A DNA stretch of 34,803 nucleotides, from the NCBI GenBank assembly GCA_002292285.1, contig DBBP01000007.1, positions 1 to 34,803 on the forward strand, in the 5' to 3' direction. The notes under the pieces were generated by a model, which was given only the letters and a program-made list of their open reading frames with translations, searched no databases and was not told the DNA's origin. A program made the translations under genes and the position numbers. The stretch's first letter is position 1. Every line of letters begins with the position of its first letter. Positions 15,549 through 24,250 of this stretch are shown here, in pieces. Origin of the DNA: Proteobacteria bacterium UBA981. Lineage in GTDB: Bacteria; Pseudomonadota; Gammaproteobacteria; Ga0077536.

Positions 15549-17090
15549 TTACCAGGTCTGATTCGTTTTGAACTCACCAATCGCGGCGGTCAATGCTGCA
15601 GTAATCTCATCGTTGAGGTCGCCCGACTCGTTAATTTTATCCAGTAAAGACGCGTGCGCGGATTCAATAAAACCATGTAGCGCCGCTTCGAAGTCACCGG
15701 TTTTCTCAAGTTCGACGTCATCCAGATAACCGTTCTCGACGGCGTAAAGACTGACGGCCATATGCGCTACCGACAGTGGGGCGTACTGCTTCTGCTTCAT
15801 CAACTCCATCACGCGCTGCCCACGCTCTAACTGTTTCCGTGTGGCCTCGTCGAGGTCGGAGGCAAACTGCGAGAATGCGGCCAACTCGCGATACTGGGCC
15901 AAGGCCAGACGAATGCCGCCGCCGAGCTTTTTGATAATCTTGGTCTGCGCTGCACCACCGACTCGCGAGACAGAAAGCCCAGCGTTGATGGCAGGCCGAA
16001 AACCGGAATTGAACAAATCCGTTTCGAGATAAATTTGGCCGTCAGTAATCGAGATCACATTGGTCGGGACAAAAGCTGAAACATCACCGGCCTGCGTTTC
16101 AATGATAGGCAATGCGGTTAATGAGCCTGTTTTGCCTTTCACTTCGCCGTTAGTAATTTTCTCCACGTACTCAGCGTTGACTCGCGAGGCGCGTTCAAGC
16201 AAGCGAGAGTGCAGGTAGAAAACGTCGCCCGGATAAGCTTCGCGACCCGGCGGTCGACGCAGTAACAGGGAAACCTGACGATAGGCCCATGCTTGCTTCG
16301 TCAGGTCATCGTAAATAATGAGCGCGTCTTCGCCGCGGTCGCGAAAGTACTCACCCATCGCGCATCCTGAGTAAGGTGCAATGTACTGCATAGCGGCGGA
16401 ATCGGATGCGGTCGCCGCAACGATAATCGTGTGCTCGAGAGCGCCGTGCTCTTCAAGCTTGCGAATGACTGTGTTGATTGACGATGCTTTCTGGCCGATC
16501 GCAACGTAGATGCACTTAATCCCTGTGCCTTTCTGGTTGATGATGGTGTCGATGGCCACAGCAGTCTTGCCGGTTTGACGGTCACCGATAATCAGTTCGC
16601 GTTGCCCGCGGCCGACGGGCACCATCGAGTCGATCGATTTAAGGCCGGTCTGGACCGGCTGACTCACCGACTGGCGTTCGATGACGCCTGGTGCGATTTT
16701 TTCGATTGGTTCAGTTCGGGTGGCTGCGATTTCACCTTTGCCGTCAATCGGCGCGCCCAGCGAATCAACAACCCGACCAAGTAACGCCTCGCCGACTGGC
16801 ACTTCGAGGATACGCCCGGTACAACGGCACGTGTCACCTTCAGAGATGTGTTCGTACTGGCCGAGGATAACGGCGCCAACGGAGTCACGCTCCAGGTTCA
16901 GGGCGAGACCGAAAACGCCGCCCGGAAACTCAATCATCTCGCCCTGCATCACGTCGCTCAGTCCGTGCACTCGAGCGATACCGTCAGACAGGCTAACCAC
17001 GGTCCCTTCGGTTCGGGACTCGGTTTTCAGCTCGAGTCCTGCAATTTTATTTTTGATCAGTTCACTGATCTCGGTTGCGCTGATGCTCAT
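15549..17090 (-). CDS. atpA: ATP synthase F1 alpha subunit
   Basis: The 513-residue non-catalytic nucleotide-binding subunit of F1. The P-loop GDRQTGKT is at residues 169-176, the same numbering as E. coli, followed by INQKGTGIKCIYVAIGQKAS. The DALIIYDDLTKQAWAYRQVSLLLRRPPGREAYPGD block and SVSRVGGAAQ (with the arginine finger, VGGAAQ context) are intact. The N-terminal helix MSISATEISELIKNKI binds the delta subunit. The position after atpH and before atpG is the standard order. Confidence 0.99.
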   Translation of the reverse strand: MSISATEISELIKNKIAGLELKTESRTEGTVVSLSDGIARVHGLSDVMQGEMIEFPGGVFGLALNLERDSVGAVILGQYEHISEGDTCRCTGRILEVPVGEALLGRVVDSLGAPIDGKGEIAATRTEPIEKIAPGVIERQSVSQPVQTGLKSIDSMVPVGRGQRELIIGDRQTGKTAVAIDTIINQKGTGIKCIYVAIGQKASSINTVIRKLEEHGALEHTIIVAATASDSAAMQYIAPYSGCAMGEYFRDRGEDALIIYDDLTKQAWAYRQVSLLLRRPPGREAYPGDVFYLHSRLLERASRVNAEYVEKITNGEVKGKTGSLTALPIIETQAGDVSAFVPTNVISITDGQIYLETDLFNSGFRPAINAGLSVSRVGGAAQTKIIKKLGGGIRLALAQYRELAAFSQFASDLDEATRKQLERGQRVMELMKQKQYAPLSVAHMAVSLYAVENGYLDDVELEKTGDFEAALHGFIESAHASLLDKINESGDLNDEITAALTAAIGEFKTNQTW

Positions 17091-17147
17091 GGCGATCCTC
17101 TGCGACTAATTCGTCTGATTAATTTTTTCTGTGGCGAGCGAGCTAAG

Positions 17148-17681
17148 TCAGGCGAGCTGCCGGCCAAGCGCCGCCAAGCGGCCTCGTAGCGACAGGTCAA
17201 TTACCGAATCGCCGACCCTGATTACAGCCCCGCCAATCAGCTCCGCGTCAACATCGGCCTCAACGGTACAACTACGACCGAGCCGGGCGCGCATCGCGCT
17301 ATCAATTGACTTTAGTTCTGTCTCGCTAAGCGGGAAAGCAGAACTGACCTTCACATTCACTAACCCCGCTGCATCTGAACGCATACGCTCAAACAGTTCA
17401 GCGATTTGAGGCGCAAGCTGGAGACGCTCAGCCTCAAGCAAGACCTTGAGATAGTTCCTGCGCGAAGGACCTGTCTGGGCTGCGAGCACGTCATCAAGTA
17501 TTCCTAATAACTGTTCATCGGTTACTTTGGGATGTCCGATAAATCCGCTCAAGCCCGGATCGTTCACCGCGATGCCGAGTGCCTCCAGAAACACAGACCA
17601 GTTCTCTACGTCATTGTGCTCTTCGGCGAACTCAAAGGCGGCAACCGCGTAGGGCCTTGCAATCGTCAGTTTCTCTTGCAT
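17148..17681 (-). CDS. atpH: ATP synthase F1 delta subunit
   Basis: The 177-residue delta subunit joins the top of F1 to the b-subunit stalk. The N-terminal ARPYAVAAFEFAEE and the C-terminal block LIGGAVIRVGDSVIDLSLRGRLAALGRQL match the family. It begins eight bases after atpF and ends 57 before atpA. Confidence 0.97.
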   Translation of the reverse strand: MQEKLTIARPYAVAAFEFAEEHNDVENWSVFLEALGIAVNDPGLSGFIGHPKVTDEQLLGILDDVLAAQTGPSRRNYLKVLLEAERLQLAPQIAELFERMRSDAAGLVNVKVSSAFPLSETELKSIDSAMRARLGRSCTVEADVDAELIGGAVIRVGDSVIDLSLRGRLAALGRQLA

Positions 17682-17689
17682 ATCAGGCT

Positions 17690-18160
17690 CTAAAGCTCGG
17701 CGCTCAACTTGGCGAGAACATCACGGTGAGCGCTTTCGTCTACTTCACGCATCAAAACCTGTTCCGCGCCGGCCAAGGCAAGCTTCCCGACCTCCAGGCG
17801 CAATGCTTCACGTGCCTGGTTTTGGTTCTGCTCTATCTCAGCTTGCGCAGCAAGTTTGATTCGCTCCGCTTCTTCTCGTGCAGTCACCTTGGCCGCTTCG
17901 ACGATTTCATCGCTGCGTTTCTGCGCCTGGGTGATGAACTCCTGGGCCTTGTCCCGACCTTCGCGCAGAGCTTCTTCCTTGCCCTGCGCGGCCTGTTCAA
18001 GTTCCTGCTTGCCGCGCTCAGCGGCCGCCAAGCCATCGGCAATCTTCGCCTCGCGATCTTCCAACGCCTGCAGAATTGGGGGCCAGACATATTTCATGCA
18101 GAACCAAACGAAAATCGCGAACGATATCGCCTGGCCCAGTAATGTCAGATTCATATTCAT
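17690..18160 (-). CDS. atpF: ATP synthase Fo b subunit
   Basis: The 156-residue peripheral stalk subunit. An N-terminal membrane helix (about 4-26, MNLTLLGQAISFAIFVWFCMKYVWPP) carries the typical FVWFCMKYVWPP end. The rest is a long helix rich in Ala, Glu, Lys and Gln (ADGLAAAERGKQELEQAAQ and onward) that dimerises and contacts delta. The length is the same as the E. coli subunit. A single b gene means a homodimeric stalk. Confidence 0.98.
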   Translation of the reverse strand: MNMNLTLLGQAISFAIFVWFCMKYVWPPILQALEDREAKIADGLAAAERGKQELEQAAQGKEEALREGRDKAQEFITQAQKRSDEIVEAAKVTAREEAERIKLAAQAEIEQNQNQAREALRLEVGKLALAGAEQVLMREVDESAHRDVLAKLSAEL

Positions 18161-18188
18161 GACGGGTGGCCTACCAACTTAGCGGAGC

Positions 18189-18443
18189 TTATCCAACCTG
18201 CCCGAGGAACGGGTTAGCAAACATTAGCAGTGCAGCGAACGCAATGGCGATAATCGGCACGGCGTCGGTAAGACCCAACATCAGGAACATACGTGCTTGC
18301 AGCATCGGAACCAGTTCCGGTTGACGTGCAGCACCTTCGAGGAATTTGCTACCCAAAATACCGATACCGACACCTGCGCCAAGCGCTCCCAGTCCGATCA
18401 TGATGCCGGCAGCAAGGGCTGAAAAGGCAACAACAGACTCCAT
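18189..18443 (-). CDS. atpE: ATP synthase Fo c subunit (proton type)
   Basis: The 84-residue rotor-ring subunit, a two-helix hairpin. Helix 1 has the glycine-rich GALGAGVGIGILGSKF, the loop contains ARQPEL, and helix 2 carries the ion-binding carboxylate D60 in GLTDAVPIIAIAFAALL. An Asp there, without the Gln and Glu-Ser/Thr ligands of sodium-binding rings, indicates proton coupling. A strong AGAGGAGAG precedes the ATG, as needed for the high copy of c. It is 28 bases before atpF. Confidence 0.98.
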   Translation of the reverse strand: MESVVAFSALAAGIMIGLGALGAGVGIGILGSKFLEGAARQPELVPMLQARMFLMLGLTDAVPIIAIAFAALLMFANPFLGQVG

Positions 18444-18473
18444 AGCTTCTCTCCTCTAATAAATTCTTAACAG

Positions 18474-19295
18474 CTAATCGTGACTTTCGTGCGACTGCCC
18501 AAGATAGACAATCGTCAACATCATAAAAATGTAGGCCTGCAGCGTGATGACGAGGATATGAAATATCGCCCACGGTACAGACAGCGCCCACTGCAGCCAA
18601 AAAGGAATCAGGGCTGCGATAAGGACGAACACCAACTCGCCGGCAAACATGTTGCCAAACAAGCGTAAAGACAGTGATAGTGGCTTAGCCAGCATGGACA
18701 CGGTTTCCAGTACCAGGTTAATCGGCAAGAAAGCTTTACCGAACGGGTGGAACGCCAATTCGCCGAAAAAACCGCCGAAGCCCTTCACCTTAATGCCGTA
18801 GTACACCATTAGGCCGAAAATCGATAACGACATGCCAAACGTTGCATTGACGTCGGTCGTCGGCACCATCTTCATATACTCGATGCCAACCAGATGGCTG
18901 ACAAAGGGAATGAAATCGACTGGTACCAAATCCATCAAATTCATCAGGAAAATCCACACGAAGATGGTCAAGGCTAACGGCGCTATCAGTGCATTGCGCC
19001 CGTGGAACGCGTCGCGAACGCTACCTGCGACCATTTCAACGACCATTTCGACACACAGTTGCCAACGCGACGGCTTGTCGATTGAGGCATCGCGAGCGAC
19101 CACGCGAAACAGGTAGCAAAACAGGATACCGGTCAGTAGCGACCAGAACATGGTGTCGAGATTAAGCGCGATGAAACCCATTTCAGCGGCTTCCTTCGCA
19201 CCATGGGCAACACCCCAAGTACCATCGGCATGCTGTCCGAAAGTCAGGTTCTGGATGTGGTGACTGATGTATTCAGCTGGCGTAGCGGCTGCCAT
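18474..19295 (-). CDS. atpB: ATP synthase Fo a subunit
   Basis: The 273-residue stator channel subunit. Multiple membrane helices include FMNLMDLVPVDF and, near the end, LSLSLRLFGNMFAGELVFV with the essential Arg facing the c ring. The FGNMFAGEL and LGQ-type C-terminus ITLQAYIFMMLTIVYL are characteristic. Start ATG 19295 has AGGATC seven bases upstream. It follows atpI by 31 bases and precedes atpE by 30. Confidence 0.98.
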   Translation of the reverse strand: MAAATPAEYISHHIQNLTFGQHADGTWGVAHGAKEAAEMGFIALNLDTMFWSLLTGILFCYLFRVVARDASIDKPSRWQLCVEMVVEMVAGSVRDAFHGRNALIAPLALTIFVWIFLMNLMDLVPVDFIPFVSHLVGIEYMKMVPTTDVNATFGMSLSIFGLMVYYGIKVKGFGGFFGELAFHPFGKAFLPINLVLETVSMLAKPLSLSLRLFGNMFAGELVFVLIAALIPFWLQWALSVPWAIFHILVITLQAYIFMMLTIVYLGQSHESHD

Positions 19296-19326
19296 TTAAC
19301 GATCCTGTTGCTTCATAACGTTCGAA

Positions 19327-19776
19327 TTAACTTTCTTGCAATTGCACCGCGTCATGCGGAGCCTCTGCCAGGCTCGCGACAACAAAGGCGAGCCAATTGA
19401 CCATCGCGACGACCAAATATGTTGAAACTACAACGATAAAGTCGATGTCGAGTAGCTTGATTGCAATCACAAACAGGGCAGCTGTAAACGCTATCTTTAC
19501 GAATTCGCCTAGATAAACGTCACGCAAGGCCTGTGTTGCGACTGCGCTCGTTCGCCGCCGCATTAAGCGAGCCGCGAAATAGTAGTTTGGTAACACCCCA
19601 ATCAGCCCACCAACCAGAGCCGAATACCCCAACAACGGATTGGCCAATAGCGCTAGTCCCGCGCCGCTAACTATCGTTATCCCGACCTGCGCCGCCAGTA
19701 TCAGCATCACCGTCCGCCGGGCATACTCGTGTAAAGAGCCGTGCGGCTGTTGCTGTTTCGATGGCTTAGTGAGCAC
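19327..19776 (-). CDS. atpI: ATP synthase assembly protein AtpI
   Basis: A 149-residue membrane protein with four hydrophobic helices (about 22-42, 48-66, 92-110, 115-135), matching the AtpI/Fo assembly family thought to help c-ring assembly or Mg2+ uptake. LLGYSALVGGLIGVLPNYYFAARLMRR is the best signature. The start is GTG 19776 with only a weak upstream purine stretch, in line with low expression of this first gene of the operon. It lies 159 bases from parB, where the atp promoter should lie. Confidence 0.93.
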   Translation of the reverse strand: MLTKPSKQQQPHGSLHEYARRTVMLILAAQVGITIVSGAGLALLANPLLGYSALVGGLIGVLPNYYFAARLMRRRTSAVATQALRDVYLGEFVKIAFTAALFVIAIKLLDIDFIVVVSTYLVVAMVNWLAFVVASLAEAPHDAVQLQES

Positions 19777-19834
19777 GCCTAGTTTCTGCCAGCGTAGACC
19801 GCGGGATTCTATCCGTCTGCTGCGTATCCCGACA

Positions 19835-19866
19835 AGTATAAACTTGAATTGTGCAAACGCACAATT
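19835..19866 (-). promoter_or_regulatory. Candidate atp operon promoter with overlapping palindrome
   Basis: The gap between parB and atpI holds AATTGTGC-aaac-GCACAATT (19847-19866), a perfect palindrome with eight-base arms. On the minus strand a -10 match, TATACT (19840-19835), follows a poor -35, TTGTGC (19864-19859), at 18 bases; the palindrome covers the -35. This would start transcription about 50 bases before atpI. It could be a repressor site, or a transcript hairpin, but no U run follows, so it is not a terminator. Confidence 0.35.
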
Positions 19867-19935
19867 GAAAATCGGCGATCTCGCGAATTTAGATCCGAAG
19901 TCCTACCCTCAGACGAGTGAGCCGAGCGTCCCTCA

Positions 19936-20808
19936 CTATTTGATATGCCCCAAAATACCGTCCAGCTCGTCGAGGGATGTGTACCTGATGGTCAATGTAC
20001 CTTTGCCACCTTGACTGTGGCGAACCACGACCTGGGCGCCAAGGCGCTCAGATAACGAAGTTTCGAGCTCCGTAATGTTTGGGTCGGGGACTGCGGCGGG
20101 TTTGACGGCTGGCGTTTCGCTCGCATCACGTAGCCCTCGCACTAATCTTTCCGCCTCACGAACGCTCAAGGATTCAGACACGATTCGTCTTGCAAGCGTG
20201 GATTGTTGGGCGCCGGACACGCCGAGCAGCGCGCGCGCGTGCCCCATCTCAAGTTCGCCTGCTTCGACAAGCTCTCGGGCCGGTATCTCCAGTTCCAACA
20301 GTCGAAGTAAGTTGCTCACCGCAGGACGAGAGCGGCCCACGGCAGTCGCTACTTCCGCATGCGTCATCGAAAACTCGCGGACGAGACGATCGAGCGCGAG
20401 CGCCTCTTCCATCGGATTGAGTTGCTCGCGCTGGATGTTCTCAATTAAGGCGATCGTCATCGCGTCCGCATCGGCGACATGCTTGATAATCGCCGGTATC
20501 GCGCTTAGACCCGCGAGTTGAGACGCGCGCCAGCGCCGCTCACCCGCGATAAGTTCATAGCGGCCACTCTCCGCCAAGGGACGAATGACGACGGGCTGAA
20601 CGACACCCTGAGATTTGATGGAGTCCGCGAGGTCCTGCAGGCTTTCAGTCTTGATATCGATGCGTGGCTGGTAGACGCCGCGCTGAATTAAATCGACAGG
20701 CACGGTTTTCAGCTGGTCGCCATTGGCTTCCTCGATGGCCACTTGCTCGGCACCGAGCCCAAGCAACGCATCCAGTCCGCGTCCAAGGCCGCGTTTCTTT
20801 GCGGTCAT
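19936..20808 (-). CDS. parB: Chromosome partitioning protein ParB
   Basis: The 290-residue centromere-binding CTPase of the ParABS system. The N-terminus KKRGLGRGLDALLG is typical of chromosomal ParB and is the ParA-contact region. The CTP-binding region includes QPRIDI and the arginine patch GERRWRA (residues 89-95). The helix-turn-helix is at about 149-170 (THAEVATAVGRSRPAVSNLL). The C-terminal segment (about 245-290) is the dimerisation domain. It follows parA by 28 bases. No perfect parS site (TGTTTCACGTGAAACA type) was found by reading, so its binding sites probably lie outside the window. Confidence 0.97.
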   Translation of the reverse strand: MTAKKRGLGRGLDALLGLGAEQVAIEEANGDQLKTVPVDLIQRGVYQPRIDIKTESLQDLADSIKSQGVVQPVVIRPLAESGRYELIAGERRWRASQLAGLSAIPAIIKHVADADAMTIALIENIQREQLNPMEEALALDRLVREFSMTHAEVATAVGRSRPAVSNLLRLLELEIPARELVEAGELEMGHARALLGVSGAQQSTLARRIVSESLSVREAERLVRGLRDASETPAVKPAAVPDPNITELETSLSERLGAQVVVRHSQGGKGTLTIRYTSLDELDGILGHIK

Positions 20809-20836
20809 AATCGGTTCGCCTCAATTTTGGACGGAG

Positions 20837-21613
20837 TCATAGCGAAAACGCGGTTTCGCGGCGAAGCATTTCGCCCGCCAGAGCCAGGTAAGCGACTGCG
20901 CCGGTCGAGGATTTGTCGTACATCAAAGCGGGCAATCCATGACTCGGGGCTTCCGCTAGACGCACGTTGCGCGGAATGATGGTGCGATAGACCTTGTCGC
21001 CAAAATGGTCCAGCAGCTGGCGAGACACGTCGTTGGCAAGATTGTTACGCGGGTCGAACATCGTGCGCAGAAAGCCTTCCACTTTCAGGTCAGGGTTGAG
21101 AAAACGTTTAATCTTCTCAATCGTTTCCAGCAAGGAACTCAATCCCTCGAGCGCGTAGTACTCGCACTGCGTCGGAATAACCACGGCATCGGCTGCAACC
21201 AGCGCGTTGACCGTCAGCATATTCAACGAAGGAGGGCAATCGATCAGGATGTAGGCATAGTGTTCGCGCACTTTCTCGAGTGCGTGGCGCAGACGCAGCT
21301 CGCGGCCCAATTCTTCCAGAAGACCTATCTCCGCGCCGGTTAAATCGCCGTTCGCGGGCAGCAGGTCGTATCCGGCATCAACGTTAGTCAATACACACTC
21401 GCCGATCTCGCGCTCACCCATCAACACGTCGTAACTGGACGCCTCAATCTCGCGCTTCTCCACCCCGCTCCCCATTGTGGCATTACCCTGTGGGTCCAGG
21501 TCGATAAGCAAAGTCTTGCGCTTCGTAGCCGCTAAAGACGCCGTCAGATTAATGCTGGTGGTGGTCTTGCCGACGCCGCCTTTTTGATTTGTGATGGCGA
21601 GAACGCGTGACAT
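20837..21613 (-). CDS. parA: Chromosome partitioning ATPase ParA
   Basis: A 258-residue Walker-type ATPase that moves ParB-parS complexes over the nucleoid. The deviant Walker A KGGVGKT is at residues 11-17 (AITNQKGGVGKTTTSINL), followed by LIDLDPQGNAT and the Walker B-like YILIDCPPSLNMLTVNAL. The start at ATG 21613 gives the family N-terminus MSRVLAITNQ; the frame is open 70 codons further but those bases run into rsmG and are not ParA-like. The ribosome-binding site is weak and the gap to rsmG is 70 bases. Absence of an N-terminal DNA-binding domain identifies the chromosomal (small) ParA/Soj type. Confidence 0.97.
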   Translation of the reverse strand: MSRVLAITNQKGGVGKTTTSINLTASLAATKRKTLLIDLDPQGNATMGSGVEKREIEASSYDVLMGEREIGECVLTNVDAGYDLLPANGDLTGAEIGLLEELGRELRLRHALEKVREHYAYILIDCPPSLNMLTVNALVAADAVVIPTQCEYYALEGLSSLLETIEKIKRFLNPDLKVEGFLRTMFDPRNNLANDVSRQLLDHFGDKVYRTIIPRNVRLAEAPSHGLPALMYDKSSTGAVAYLALAGEMLRRETAFSL

Positions 21614-21683
21614 GCTATGAGTGTTTTTACCGTAATTGACCGTTGCGAGGGCACGAGGGCGAGCGCGGCGATTATGCCATAAC

Positions 21684-22346
21684 TCATGTCTGGCCGGCAG
21701 CGCCCTGGCGCGGCCTGCCGGGTTCGAAAATGACCAAATTCCGATGCTCGAACCCCGGTACGTCAAGCGCCACGACCTGTCCCGGCCCCGCCAGTTGCTC
21801 TGCGGCAGCGAGATCGACTGCATTCACCGCACCTTTCATTGCGACGATCCGCGTTCGAGGACCGTGCAAGTCCTCTGTCAACAAGACGAATTGCTCCAGC
21901 GAACTGAATGCACGGCTGATAACGACGTCGTAGGGTTCGGACGGTTTATGCGCTTCCACCCGCGCGCAACACACTTCGACAGTATCAAGTCCGAGTTCGA
22001 TCTTCGACTGGGTAAGGAAGCGTGCGCGGCGCGCGCGTGGTTCGAGCGCTGTAACGTGTAGGTTCGGACAGGCTATAGCCAGAACGATTGCCGGCAAGCC
22101 GGCCCCGCTTCCCACATCCAGAAGTCGCCTCGCGTTAACGAACGGCACCACAGCGAGGCAATCCACGACGTGCTCGCGGACGAATTGGAGCGTATTTTTG
22201 GCCGCCGTCAGGTTTGTGATGGACCGCCATTTAAATAACAGCGATGCGTAGGCCGACAATTGTGCCAGCTGCGCCGAGTCGAGCTCCAGCGCCAGTGCCT
22301 CCGAGATCTCAGTTAAAGCGGCGAGGTCGCCTGATTCGTGTGCCAC
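21684..22346 (-). CDS. rsmG: 16S rRNA (guanine527-N7)-methyltransferase RsmG
   Basis: A 220-residue SAM-dependent methyltransferase (GidB) that makes m7G527 in 16S rRNA; loss in other bacteria gives low-level streptomycin resistance. LLFKWRSITNLTAAK, the SAM-binding LLDVGSGAGLPAIVLAI (about 95-111) and DVVISRAFSSLEQFVLL are typical. The start codon is GTG, with GGAGCGG just upstream. It lies 11 bases after mnmG, the usual neighbour, and so is translated from the same message. The C-terminal tail is rich in Arg, Gln and Gly and is less conserved. Confidence 0.96.
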   Translation of the reverse strand: MAHESGDLAALTEISEALALELDSAQLAQLSAYASLLFKWRSITNLTAAKNTLQFVREHVVDCLAVVPFVNARRLLDVGSGAGLPAIVLAIACPNLHVTALEPRARRARFLTQSKIELGLDTVEVCCARVEAHKPSEPYDVVISRAFSSLEQFVLLTEDLHGPRTRIVAMKGAVNAVDLAAAEQLAGPGQVVALDVPGFEHRNLVIFEPGRPRQGAAGQT

Positions 22347-22357
22347 CCCGCTCCGCT

Positions 22358-24250
22358 CTATGCCGACCGGGCGAGCGCTCCGCCGTGCTTTTTGAGATAA
22401 ACGAGCAGTAGCGAGACCGCTGCGGGCGTGACGCCTGAAATCCGACTCGCCTGACCGACAGTCTGCGGCCGCTGCAGCGCGAGTTTATTGACGACCTCGG
22501 TGGAAAGACCGTGCACGGTCGCGTAGTCGATCGATCCCGGAATCGCGGTGTCCTCGCGATCGTGATTACGCGCGACATCTTCTTGCTGGCGCTGTATGTA
22601 GCCGCTATAGCGCGCGACGTTCTCGATCTGTGCGATCACGTCCTCGTCCACAACGCCTGGGCCGACGCCGGGCAGCCGCATCACAGTGGCGTAGTTCAGC
22701 TCAGGCCGGCGCAGTAAATCAACTGCTCGTTGTTGCTTGCGCAGTGGCTGGCCCAACACCTTCACCGCGATCTCGGCATCGGTGTTTGATGGGCTTAGCC
22801 AAATATTCTCCAAACGCGTCTGTTCGCCGCGAACGGCATCTCGTTTTGTACAAAAATGCGCCCAGCGACGATCGTCGACGACACCCAAATCACGGCCGGT
22901 TGGGGTCAACCGCATATCTGCGTTGTCCTCGCGCAGTTGCAAACGATACTCCGCCCGACTGGTGAACATGCGATACGGCTCATCAGTGCCGCGGGTTACA
23001 AGGTCATCAACCAGCACACCGAGATAGGCCTCATCGCGGCGCGGGTACCAAGCAGGTTCACCATGAACTTTGCGAGCCGCATTGATACCCGCAAGCAGGC
23101 CCTGTGCCGCCGCCTCTTCATAGCCGGTGGTGCCGTTGATTTGCCCGGCAAAAAACAGGCCTTCCAGGTGCTTGGTCTCAAGCCAGGGAGTGATATCGCG
23201 AGGGTCGAAATAATCGTACTCGATGGCATACCCGGGACGCGTAATCATGGCCTGTTCAAAGCCCGCGATTGAACGCACCAAGTCCAATTGAATGTCGAAC
23301 GGCAGGCTGGTGGAAATGCCGTTCGGATAAATTTCCTGACTATCCAGCCCCTCAGGTTCAACGAAGATCTGATGCTGCTCGCGCTCTGAAAAGCGCACAA
23401 CCTTGTCTTCTATGGAAGGGCAGTAGCGTGGTCCAACACCTGCAATGCTGCCATTGAACATCGGCGAACGATCGAGTCCGGCTCGAATCAAATCGTGGGT
23501 TTTGCTGTTTGTATAAGTTATGTGACACGGAACCTGTCGCGGGTGCTCTGCACGAGTTCCCAGGAACGAGAACACCGGGCTCGGCTCATCGCCGGGCTGC
23601 GTCTCGAGGTTTGAAAAATCTACGGTGCGGCCATCGATACGTGGCGGCGTGCCGGTTTTCAGGCGACCAACACGAAATGGCATTGCGCGCAGTCGTTTGG
23701 CGAGCGCATTGGCGGGCGCGTCCCCGGCGCGACCACCGGCATAGTTGGCATCGCCAATATGTATCAAACCGCCGAGAAACGTCCCCACCGTTAAGACCAC
23801 TGTGGGCGCTCGAAAGGACAGGCCCATCTGCGTAGAAACGCCAGCCAGCTTACCGTTTTCGACGAGTAAGTCGTCGACGCCTTGCTGAAACAGTGTCAGG
23901 CCCGGTTGTGCCTCGAGCGCACGACGTGCGGCAACCTTGTATAGCTGCCTGTCAATTTGCGCCCGAGTGGCGCGTACAGCAGGGCCCTTACTCGCGTTCA
24001 GCGTTCTGAAGTGAATCCCGCAAACGTCGGCACCGTGCGCCATGAATCCGCCCAAAGCGTCGATCTCACGGACCAAGTGACCTTTGCCAATGCCGCCGAT
24101 CGCGGGATTGCATGACATTTGTCCGAGCGTCTCGATGTTTTGCGTCAACAACAACGTGCGAGCGCCTGCGCGCGCTGCGGCAAGGGCTGCTTCCGTGCCA
24201 GCGTGACCACCACCAACGACAATCACATCGAATATCTGCGGATGTTCCAT
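22358..24250 (-). CDS. mnmG: tRNA uridine-5-carboxymethylaminomethyl modification enzyme MnmG
   Basis: The 630-residue FAD enzyme (GidA) that with MnmE modifies U34 of several tRNAs. The FAD-binding VVGGGHAGTEAALAAARAG is at residues 11-29, followed by QMSCNPAIGGIGKGHLVREIDALGG, GTFLGGLIHIG, RLKTGTPPRI and the late FFAGQINGTTGYEEAAAQG. The C-terminal helical domain ends with SGVTPAAVSLLLVYLKK. AAGGGGG lies about six bases before the ATG. MnmE, its partner, is not upstream: the next gene is a divergent ABC exporter, so mnmE must lie elsewhere. The order with rsmG, parA and parB is otherwise standard. Confidence 0.98.
   Translation of the reverse strand: MEHPQIFDVIVVGGGHAGTEAALAAARAGARTLLLTQNIETLGQMSCNPAIGGIGKGHLVREIDALGGFMAHGADVCGIHFRTLNASKGPAVRATRAQIDRQLYKVAARRALEAQPGLTLFQQGVDDLLVENGKLAGVSTQMGLSFRAPTVVLTVGTFLGGLIHIGDANYAGGRAGDAPANALAKRLRAMPFRVGRLKTGTPPRIDGRTVDFSNLETQPGDEPSPVFSFLGTRAEHPRQVPCHITYTNSKTHDLIRAGLDRSPMFNGSIAGVGPRYCPSIEDKVVRFSEREQHQIFVEPEGLDSQEIYPNGISTSLPFDIQLDLVRSIAGFEQAMITRPGYAIEYDYFDPRDITPWLETKHLEGLFFAGQINGTTGYEEAAAQGLLAGINAARKVHGEPAWYPRRDEAYLGVLVDDLVTRGTDEPYRMFTSRAEYRLQLREDNADMRLTPTGRDLGVVDDRRWAHFCTKRDAVRGEQTRLENIWLSPSNTDAEIAVKVLGQPLRKQQRAVDLLRRPELNYATVMRLPGVGPGVVDEDVIAQIENVARYSGYIQRQQEDVARNHDREDTAIPGSIDYATVHGLSTEVVNKLALQRPQTVGQASRISGVTPAAVSLLLVYLKKHGGALARSA

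Noticed and set aside
15841..19116. Several plus-strand frames across the atp operon
   Set aside because: All are shadows of conserved ATP synthase subunits with full-length motifs.
21614..21823. N-terminal extension of ParA
   Set aside because: The upstream 70 codons run into rsmG and lack family similarity; ATG 21613 gives the standard ParA start.
19777..24250. parS centromere site
   Set aside because: I looked for TGTTTCACGTGAAACA-like sequences near parA and parB and elsewhere in the window and found none.
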